Made by a program: the position numbers and the translations under genes. Positions 1-7,200 of a DNA stretch of 15,557 nucleotides are shown piece by piece. The DNA is from Peptacetobacter sp900539645. Lineage in GTDB: Bacteria; Bacillota; Clostridia; Peptostreptococcales; Peptostreptococcaceae. The notes beneath the pieces were generated by a model, which searched no databases, was not told the origin of the DNA, and saw only the letters and a list, made by a program, of their open reading frames with translations. Position 1 is the stretch's first letter. Each line of letters opens with the position of its first letter. The stretch is from positions 1 to 15,557 of the forward strand of contig NZ_JBLOUI010000052.1 in NCBI RefSeq assembly GCF_047807365.1. Direction: 5' to 3'.

Positions 1-103
1 TTTTATTAATTATTTTTTCATCTTTTCGCTTTTTCAATACATTCATATTACTATTATACACAAGTTTTCCACAGTTTTAAATTATTATAATTTCCTTAAG
101 AAT
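1..103. other. Left-edge intergenic DNA with two DnaA-box-like 9-mers
   Basis: No gene is visible here. TTATACACA at 54-62 fits the DnaA-box consensus TTATNCACA exactly, and TTTTCCACA at 65-73 differs from TTATCCACA at one base. They have the same orientation and lie 2 bp apart in AT-rich DNA. Tandem DnaA boxes of this kind are typical of origin regions and some DnaA-controlled promoters. The window ends too soon to show whether there are more boxes or a dnaA, dnaN or rpmH gene beyond it. Confidence 0.4.
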
Positions 104-135
104 AAAAAATGCTCTCCATATTCTAATAGAGAGCA
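104..135 (-). terminator. Rho-independent terminator after the FNT channel gene
   Basis: Read on the minus strand, TGCTCTC (135-129) pairs with GAGAGCA (116-110) in a perfect 7-bp stem with a 12-nt loop, followed at once by six T (109-104). It lies 26 bp past the stop codon of the channel gene. The plus strand also has a T-rich tract after the stem, so it may work in both directions. Confidence 0.8.
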
Positions 136-161
136 AATTTTTATAATTTTTTTATATAATT

Positions 162-992
162 TTACGATTCTTTTTTCCGATATAAATACCAATACAATAG
201 TCCAACAAAGACCATTCCACCAATTATATTTCCTATCGTAACTGGTATCAAATTTGAAAACATACTTCCAAAGTTTAATCCAGATAATTGTTCAGCAGTT
301 ATCCCATATAGTTCTGTAGCTTTTGCTACATATAATGGGTTATGAGCTGCAAATATTCCCGCTGGAATATAGTACATATTCGCTACACAGTGCTCGAATC
401 CAGATATTACGAATACAAATATAGGGAAAAATATTGCTATACATTTTCCAGCGACGTCTTTCGCTGTAGCAGCCATAAATATCGCCAAGCACACTAGTAC
501 GTTGCATAATATCCCAGAAACTATCGCCTGCATAGGATCTATTCCAACTTTTCCCAAAGCTACCTTTATCGTAAATGCTCCAGCACCACCATCGCTAAAG
601 TTTAGCTGACCACAGTTATTTATCATCCATGCCATTAGTGCTGCTCCAATGAAGTTACTTATGTAGACTATTGTCAGGTTTCTGATCATTCCTTTTAGTT
701 TTGCTTTTTTGTCGTATACTGCCATTGATATTAGGCAGTTTCCTGTGAATAATTCTCCCCCTAGTAGGACGATTAGCATTAGACCTATTGGGAATACTGC
801 ACCAGCTACTGTTCTTGCTAGTCCTACGTTTGATATTCCATGCATTGCAAGGCTACTCGCTTCTGCACCGATTCCTATGAAAAATCCTGCTGCTATTCCA
901 AGAAGGATTAGTTTTTTTGTTGTTAGGTTTGTTTTTTTGATTCCGTTTTGGATGTTTTGTTCTACTACTTCTGTTATAGTTTGAAAGCCCAT
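162..992 (-). CDS. Formate/nitrite transporter (FNT) family channel
   Basis: A 276-aa integral membrane protein of the FocA/NirC (FNT) family, whose members form pentameric aquaporin-like channels for formate, nitrite or hydrosulfide. The family marks are the loop motif GGELFTGN at residues 78-85, the central histidine H201 in FEHCVANMYY, and the C-terminal SNLIPVTIGNIIGG (about 246-259). About six hydrophobic segments span the protein, and the length is normal. The ATG start is supported by AAGGAG (complement of 1001-1006) about 8 bases upstream. It is a single-gene unit with its own promoter and terminator and is not part of the CRISPR operon behind it. The substrate cannot be read from the sequence: formate is the default in a fermenting anaerobe, but clostridial hydrosulfide channels have the same fold, so I give no gene symbol. 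The first third of the gene is visibly T-poor on the coding strand. Confidence 0.9.
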   Translation of the reverse strand: MGFQTITEVVEQNIQNGIKKTNLTTKKLILLGIAAGFFIGIGAEASSLAMHGISNVGLARTVAGAVFPIGLMLIVLLGGELFTGNCLISMAVYDKKAKLKGMIRNLTIVYISNFIGAALMAWMINNCGQLNFSDGGAGAFTIKVALGKVGIDPMQAIVSGILCNVLVCLAIFMAATAKDVAGKCIAIFFPIFVFVISGFEHCVANMYYIPAGIFAAHNPLYVAKATELYGITAEQLSGLNFGSMFSNLIPVTIGNIIGGMVFVGLLYWYLYRKKES

Positions 993-1027
993 TATTTCAA
1001 CTCCTTGTTTTTCATTTTAGTAATTTC

Positions 1028-1056
1028 ATGTTAAAAGGAGTTTGTATTTTTGTCAA
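1028..1056 (-). promoter_or_regulatory. Sigma-A-type promoter of the FNT channel gene
   Basis: On the minus strand a perfect TTGACA (1056-1051) is followed after 17 bp by TAACAT (1033-1028), 4 of 6 to the -10 consensus. The predicted start near 1021 leaves a leader of about 30 nt holding the ribosome binding site. No operator is evident. Confidence 0.65.
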
Positions 1057-1078
1057 TATTGTTTAGTTTTTAAATTAT

Positions 1079-1111
1079 AAAAAACACTCTTTACTATATA
1101 AAATGTTTTTT
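1079..1111 (-). terminator. Possible weak terminator at the CRISPR array trailer
   Basis: On the minus strand AAAAAACA (1111-1104) can pair with TGTTTTTT (1086-1079) across a 17-nt loop, and the second arm is itself a T-tract. It sits where pre-crRNA transcription would leave the array, and its first arm lies in the decayed part of the terminal repeat. The stem is almost all A-U with one C-G pair, so it would be weak. Confidence 0.3.
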
Positions 1112-2257
1112 CTAAAATTACATCAATCTCAAACTATTTTATGCATGTACTGCTTTGCGTGCAGTGTTTGATACTTATCTAAAATTACATCAATCTCAAA
1201 CTGTGGTTGTTCAGAGCCAATTTTTATCTTAGTTTGATACTTATCTAAAATTACATCAATCTCAAACTTTCGCCTGTTTCTATTCCATTCTGTTTCAGTT
1301 TGATACTTATCTAAAATTACATCAATCTCAAACGGAGAATTATTAGGACTACAATGGAGCAATGTTTGATACTTATCTAAAATTACATCAATCTCAAACA
1401 ACAACTCTTATAATATTCCTAACTGTAATGTTTGATACTTATCTAAAATTACATCAATCTCAAACTACAGCAACTACTGAACCATCTGATAAAGTGTTTG
1501 ATACTTATCTAAAATTACATCAATCTCAAACATGGAACACGCTTGGGGTAAAGAAAAATTAGTTTGATACTTATCTAAAATTACATCAATCTCAAACGTT
1601 TCGTTTAAAGATGTTTTCATATCTAAAGTTTGATACTTATCTAAAATTACATCAATCTCAAACAAACAGAATGTCTACTACTATAGAAGACAGGTTTGAT
1701 ACTTATCTAAAATTACATCAATCTCAAACATTCACCTTGTAGCTTGTACACTCTGCAAAGTTTGATACTTATCTAAAATTACATCAATCTCAAACCTGAA
1801 TTATACGGAACAACAATCGACCAACGTTTGATACTTATCTAAAATTACATCAATCTCAAACACAGTAGAGGTTGAATAAAAGAGAAAAGGCGTTTGATAC
1901 TTATCTAAAATTACATCAATCTCAAACTTGCTTGGTACTACTTGGCAATTAGCTTGGGTTTGATACTTATCTAAAATTACATCAATCTCAAACCCCTCAA
2001 CTAGCACAGAATTACCTTCTGTAGTTTGATACTTATCTAAAATTACATCAATCTCAAACCCCAATCGCATATCATATCGTCGTCAAAATGTTTGATACTT
2101 ATCTAAAATTACATCAATCTCAAACTATTACTTCGGATATAGTTATATCTTTTATGTTTGATACTTATCTAAAATTACATCAATCTCAAACAATAAGAAA
2201 AGCGACCTTATCGCTATTTTAGTTTGATACTTATCTAAAATTACATCAATCTCAAAC
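1099..2257 (-). CRISPR. Type II-A CRISPR array, 18 repeats and 17 spacers
   Basis: The repeats are 36 bp with a 66-bp period. In crRNA sense (minus strand) each repeat starts GTTTGAGATTG and ends AAGTATCAAAC. Repeats start at 1099 (degenerate), 1166, 1232, 1298, 1364, 1430, 1496, 1562, 1628, 1694, 1760, 1826, 1892, 1958, 2024, 2090, 2156 and 2222. The 17 full repeats look identical. Spacers are 30 bp except the leader-distal one (1135-1165, 31 bp). Polarity is set by three facts: the leader and cas operon lie on the high-coordinate side, the repeat next to 1099 has lost its outer 12 bases, and the tracrRNA anti-repeat is complementary to the minus-strand transcript. The newest spacer is therefore 2192-2221. 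All spacers differ from one another, and none matches elsewhere in this window by eye. Repeat plus spacer is a multiple of three, so the array gives long spurious reading frames that are not genes. Confidence 0.99.
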
Positions 2258-2344
2258 CTCAAATTCGAGAAACACGCCCATCACAGCATGGGTAACTTTA
2301 GATAATCTTAATTAAAATATATCATTGAAATATTGAAAAATCAA
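2258..2344 (-). promoter_or_regulatory. CRISPR leader with predicted array promoter and anchoring sequence
   Basis: The leader lies between csn2 and the first repeat. Read on the minus strand, TTGATT (2344-2339), 17 bp and TATATT (2321-2316) form a plausible promoter. Its -35 box overlaps the csn2 stop codon. The predicted start is near 2309, about 50 nt before the first repeat. The transcribed part contains a segment complementary to the repeat (2305-2292), a small hairpin with CCCAT/ATGGG arms (2292-2288 and 2281-2277), and at its end ATTTGAG (2264-2258) abutting the repeat. ATTTGAG is the leader-anchoring sequence known from streptococcal and related type II-A systems, which directs Cas1-Cas2 integration to the leader end. 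Confidence 0.75.
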
Positions 2345-3021
2345 TAAATCTCGCACAAATCTTCATCTAAAATAAACACATCTTCATACTCATCACAAAC
2401 ATCATTTACCTTGTTTTCTATCATCAACAGAAAAATTTTTTTATATGTTGCAAACTTATAAAACTCTTTTAACTCATCCAACTTGAAGAAATCTCTAAAA
2501 TTAACAAATATAAAAATATCTTTACCTGTAATTTCATTTACCACACTTATATAGTCACAAATTCTGTCTAATTCACTTGTATAATCTTTCAAAAACTTTA
2601 CATTTGCCATCTTAAAAAGGTCTACAATATCTATATCAATAGAAAATTCCAAAGGATAATCAGATATGTCGACAATTTTATCGACATATCTAACTATCTC
2701 AGAATTAATTTTTCCTGTTTCTACATACATATCTTCCTCTGTAGAAATCTCTTTTAATTTATTGTACACCTTTGTAATTATCTTCTTATTATTGATATCC
2801 AAAGAATAAAAGTCTAAAATAATTTCAGCCTTTTTAGAAAGTTTAACTTCTTTTTCTTTATGACTTAAAACAAATTTTCCTAGATCATTTAATTCAATAC
2901 ATTGAGAATACAACTCTCCAATATACTCTCTAAAAACTTTTTTATCTTCTATCACTATTAAGTTCACTCTATTTTCTTTAAATTCAATTTGATAATTAAA
3001 TTCTGGGTGTACTAATTTCAT
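2341..3021 (-). CDS. csn2: Csn2, type II-A adaptation protein
   Basis: A 226-aa protein, close to the about 220 aa of S. pyogenes Csn2. Family-like features are the N-terminal LVHPEFNYQIEF block, a central helical region, KDIFIFVNFRDFF near residues 168-180 (compare the KLLIFVN stretch of the streptococcal protein), and a C-terminal FILDEDLCEIY (compare the ILDED motif). Csn2 forms tetrameric rings that slide on DNA ends and take part in spacer acquisition with Cas1, Cas2 and Cas9. It has no catalytic site. The start overlaps the cas2 stop by 4 bp (ATGA), so translation is probably coupled. It is the last gene of the operon and its stop codon lies inside the predicted array promoter. Its presence, with no cas4, sets the subtype as II-A. 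Confidence 0.93.
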   Translation of the reverse strand: MKLVHPEFNYQIEFKENRVNLIVIEDKKVFREYIGELYSQCIELNDLGKFVLSHKEKEVKLSKKAEIILDFYSLDINNKKIITKVYNKLKEISTEEDMYVETGKINSEIVRYVDKIVDISDYPLEFSIDIDIVDLFKMANVKFLKDYTSELDRICDYISVVNEITGKDIFIFVNFRDFFKLDELKEFYKFATYKKIFLLMIENKVNDVCDEYEDVFILDEDLCEIY

Positions 3022-3338
3022 ATTATTACCAGCCTTTCATCGCTATCTAATACATCGGATTTTTTCTCTCCGATAATCATCTCCATTTTAGAATACTGCT
3101 TTTCCGTTATTGTAAGAACTTGCACAAGACCATCTTTAGGACTATTCTTTTTTATATTATCTAATAATATATTAGCTGCTGTTGTATTCAGTGATATTTT
3201 GCTATAAACAGACTCTTGCATCATAATAAATCCACTTTTCAATAGAAATTTTCTAAATCTAGTATATTCTTTTAAATCTGCTGAAGTAGTTGTTGGTAGA
3301 TCAAAAAACACTATGCTTCTCATAAACCTATAGCTCAT
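3018..3338 (-). CDS. cas2: Cas2, spacer-acquisition subunit
   Basis: A 106-aa protein, slightly shorter than the streptococcal type II-A form (about 113 aa). It begins MSYRFMRSIVFFDLPT, matching the conserved MSYRYMR start of type II-A Cas2. D13 is the conserved acidic residue at the end of the first beta strand of the ferredoxin-like fold, and FRKFLLKSGF and ESVYSKI are further family motifs. Cas2 dimers bridge two Cas1 dimers in the integrase complex, where Cas2 is structural. The first ATG overlaps the end of cas1 by 11 bp. An internal Met at residue 6 could also start, but family conservation of MSYR favours the first. The 3' end overlaps csn2 by 4 bp. Confidence 0.96.
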   Translation of the reverse strand: MSYRFMRSIVFFDLPTTTSADLKEYTRFRKFLLKSGFIMMQESVYSKISLNTTAANILLDNIKKNSPKDGLVQVLTITEKQYSKMEMIIGEKKSDVLDSDERLVII

Positions 3339-4203
3339 CTCGATAAAATTTTATAAGAGATGTATCATTTTCGTTAATCGCTTCAAACACACTCTTGCAG
3401 TATATTTTTATAGCATTATTTACATAGTTTCTTTTTCCATCTATCACTACTTCTTTATTTAGTATATTAACTAGTCTCATTTTCTCATCTTTTTCAAACT
3501 TATTTACATCCATCATTTTATACACTTCCTTGTCTACTAAAATTCTGAATGGCTCCATTAAATCAGAACTAAGATTAAAGTAGTTGAACATATTATCGTG
3601 GAATACTCCAACCTGTGTAAGATATCCACTTGCAACAATTTCTCTATTAAAAGCAGATAATAAAATCGTATATCCATAGTTAAGAGCTGCATTTATTGTT
3701 GATTCATCATTTCTGGTAAACCCTTTGCCAAATAATGCATTGAAATATACTTTAGATGCATGTCCCTCTCTATTTGTTTCATCTCGATATTCTATATTTT
3801 CAATATAATCTTCAAGTAGCTTATACTCTTCTAATTCTAAATATTTTAAGAATATCATCTGTTGATTTATTTTTTCTGTTACAATATCTGTCCATACAGA
3901 ATCCTTTGCCTTTTTATCCCATTTTATTTGTTTTCTTATCTTTGCACTTGTATCGTGTGATCCATTATATGGAACAGCTTCAAAGCAAGGATTTCTTTTT
4001 TCATCACAAAATATTACTTTTACTTTTCTTTTAGCTAATTCACATAACAAGCACGCAGTTATCGAAACTTCTGTAGATTCTATTATAAGAGTGGATAGTT
4101 CTCCTAGAAATATTCTAGTTATACCATCCCCTCTTATAACCATATAGTTTAATTTTAAGTCTAATTTTGCTCTGCTCGTTATTACAACTGTTCGCCAACT
4201 CAT
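3328..4203 (-). CDS. cas1: Cas1, CRISPR integrase
   Basis: A 291-aa type II-A Cas1, the catalytic subunit of the Cas1-Cas2 complex that inserts protospacers at the leader end of the array. The beta-rich N-terminal domain opens MSWRTVVITSRAKL, as in the family, and the rest is helical. By comparison with S. pyogenes Cas1 (E149, H205, E220) the metal ligands are E146 in REGHASKVYF, H202 in GVFHDNMFN and E217 in SDLMEPFR, all present. The length is normal. The start lies 2 bp after the cas9 stop with no clear Shine-Dalgarno sequence, which suggests coupling to cas9 translation. The gene overlaps cas2 by 11 bp. Nothing suggests decay, so the adaptation module looks intact. Confidence 0.97.
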   Translation of the reverse strand: MSWRTVVITSRAKLDLKLNYMVIRGDGITRIFLGELSTLIIESTEVSITACLLCELAKRKVKVIFCDEKRNPCFEAVPYNGSHDTSAKIRKQIKWDKKAKDSVWTDIVTEKINQQMIFLKYLELEEYKLLEDYIENIEYRDETNREGHASKVYFNALFGKGFTRNDESTINAALNYGYTILLSAFNREIVASGYLTQVGVFHDNMFNYFNLSSDLMEPFRILVDKEVYKMMDVNKFEKDEKMRLVNILNKEVVIDGKRNYVNNAIKIYCKSVFEAINENDTSLIKFYRDEL

Positions 4204-4205
4204 TT

Positions 4206-7200
4206 TTATTTAAAGAATTTTTCTGTATCCTGTAGAAGGTCTATTCTTCGTTCAAAAAGTCCTGTTGGAGATTGATTAATTAAAACAGCTTTATTTACTT
4301 TTGATATTTCCTTTGAAATTTTTAATTCACCATTTCCTGTGCTTGATCCACCTATAGCATTTAACTTAATTGACTCCGATGTTGTATTAAATAATCTAAG
4401 AATTTTTTTAATTTGTTCACTCTGCTCATAAATACTAAGATTTTCAAATTTTTCTTTTCCATTTAATATAATTTTAATTACACTACTTATAGTAGGTCTT
4501 TTAGAATAAATTCCTTCTATCATTTTATTACTTAATTCAGAGTACAATTTTAAATTTTTTTCTTTAGTTATTTCTAATCTTTTCTCAATATTTAAATCTA
4601 AACTTCCATTATCTGCATATTTAATAACTTGCTTTATATATTTAACAGTTTTATAATTTATTTTTAACTGAACTGCACTTTTCATAGTAATCTGTTTTTC
4701 TCCACTTTTTGCAGATATATGTAATGGATATCCATCTATTTCAAAAAAGCTATCTTTTTTTATTTTAGGAATAAGTATAATTGGATTGTTCAGATTATCA
4801 CTTTCTTTAATATATTTTTTAATATCTTCATATTCATCTTTAGAATTTTTAACAATATAAACAGGTATTCCTTCAAGTGTTCTAATTTTTTTTCCTTTCT
4901 TACCTTCACTCTCTACATACGCAAAAAATGCTATTTTAATACTATTATATCCACCATATTTTTCAATTGGTAAATATTCATTCTTATTTGATTTTATTGG
5001 TAAATATTTTGTACCTTTCTTTATCTTACCTTTATTTATTAGATTTTGATCAGATAACATCCCTTTTCCAACATACGAATATCTCGTAAATAGAATTCCT
5101 CCTTTAGATAGCATATCTTTTACTATCTTCTTAGTTCCTTCCTTTATAACTTTTCCATTTTCGTCTTTTATATCAGCAATCCAAATCTTTTTACCATTTC
5201 TTTTTATATCTTTTTCATACATTTTACCAAGATTATATTCTTCTTTAGCACTAGCCACAAATTTATATACGTTCTTTGTAAATTTTAGATGATAAATATT
5301 TCCAACTACTATTGCAAGATACGCATCGTGAGCATGATGCAAGTCATTTATTTCTCTAACCTTTACGAAATCTATCTCTTTTCTAAAGTCTGATATATTT
5401 TCTGCCTTTGTATAAACTATTTCGCTTTCTTTCATTAATTTACTTAGTATATTTGCAACAGCTTTTGTACTCTGTCCTGTAAATACTATCTGTCTCTCTA
5501 TAAAAGATGTTAATTCTTCATTAGTAAGTGCATTTTTTCTTATAAGTCTCTTATACTTCTCTTCAGTTATTAATCCTTTTGATTTTAAAATATTCCAAAA
5601 TGCTCTTTGTTTATTTTGAATTTCAGTTTTTAAAGGATATTTATCCGCTTTTTTACTATTTTCAACCTTACTCACTAATACTAAGTTTCTCGTTATACTA
5701 TCATCTTTTGTCTTAGATTTAGGATATATATGATCTATGTCATAATAGAGATATTCATTCTTTTCATTTTTTTCAAATAATCGAGAAAATTCTATACTCT
5801 CTCCTGTGTACATATCTTTTCCCATTTGAGTATAATACAAGTAAAGTCTTTTACTTCTTAACCTACTTTCCTCCACAGTATCTAGTTCTTCAATCATTCC
5901 ACTATTTTTAAACTCTTTTATATATTCATCTTCTTCATCTTTACATTTTTCATAACATTGTTGAAGTTGTGTCTTTCTTGATTCTGTTCTCTTTTTTTCC
6001 CCATATTTTCTAGGTGTTTCAATAAAAATTCTCTTTGGTTCACAACCCATTACTTCTTGTATTTCTTTGAGTACTAAAATTGTCTGCCATATAGATCTTT
6101 TTACCGCTGGAGATGCATATAAATCTTCCATTAAACTATCATAATCTAAATTATTTATATCTAAATCTTCATTTAAATTATTATTGTATTTATTTATAAG
6201 TTCTATAAATTCAAACTGATTTGATAATAACTGCATTAGATTATAGCTTGTTTCTTCCATAGCTTTTATTATACTTATATTGTTGTTTCCATCTATATTT
6301 GCTTTAATTCCTGTTAGAAATTTTTTAGATAATCTTCCCCATCCAGTAAAATTAACTGCTACCAAATCTTTAATTTGTTTTTCTTTAAGTTCAGGGTAAT
6401 TTGTTTCTATTTTCTTTCTAAGCATCTTCTTTTCACTACCAAAGATTGTAGACCATAAAATTATATTCTCTGCCATTTTTAATGTTTCTAAATTTGAGTC
6501 TAAGTCTTCTAGTATGGTCTTCATCTTTGCATACGAATCCATTTTATTTTTGAAATCTCCATCTATCCCAGATACTTCTACTTCTATCCCAAACTCTTTC
6601 TTGTAGAAAGATTTTATCTTTTTAGTAGTTACAGGCTTTCCTGTAAGGAATAGTTCCTTGTAAATTTTCTTTTTAACTTCAACATCTGGTTTCTCACCAT
6701 TTATTTTTAAATTGTTTAATTCATTTAATACTCTAAATTTACTATATAAAATTGACTGATTAGGAAGTACATCTTCCCCTACTAAATAAGTACATTTATT
6801 AGTCATTCTCATAATAAAGTTTTCAGCACTCTTATCTTTATCTACCACATCGTCAAAATTCCATGGGTATATCTTTTCGTCAGATTTCTTTTCAATCCAA
6901 CAGAATCCACTTTCTTTATGTTTATCATTTAAAGGTCCAACATAATATGGTATTCTAAATGTCAATAATTTTTCTATCTTTTCTTTTGTTACGTATCCGT
7001 TACTATCTTTTTTATTTAAGAAATCATAGTACTTCTCAGCATTTACAATTATTTTTCTTAGTTCCTTCTTATGAAGTTGATATGGTAATACACCATTTCT
7101 CTTGTCTATTTGCTTTGGCATAAATGTATATTCCTTGCATTCATTCATCATTCTGTCTATAACAGGATCTTTTTGCTTTATTTTCTTTAATATTGAGGAT

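Noticed and set aside
1166..1201. Promoters inside each repeat, as in some type II-C arrays.
   Set aside because: The repeat has TTGAGA but no acceptable -10 box at the right distance on the minus strand (best 3 of 6), and the leader has a better promoter.
1129..2070. Four open frames of 63-91 codons in the CRISPR array, with repeated FEIDVILDKYQT or FDTYLKLHQSQT units.
   Set aside because: They arise because repeat plus spacer (66 bp) is a multiple of three and the repeat has no stop in those frames. They are translations of the array, not repeat proteins.
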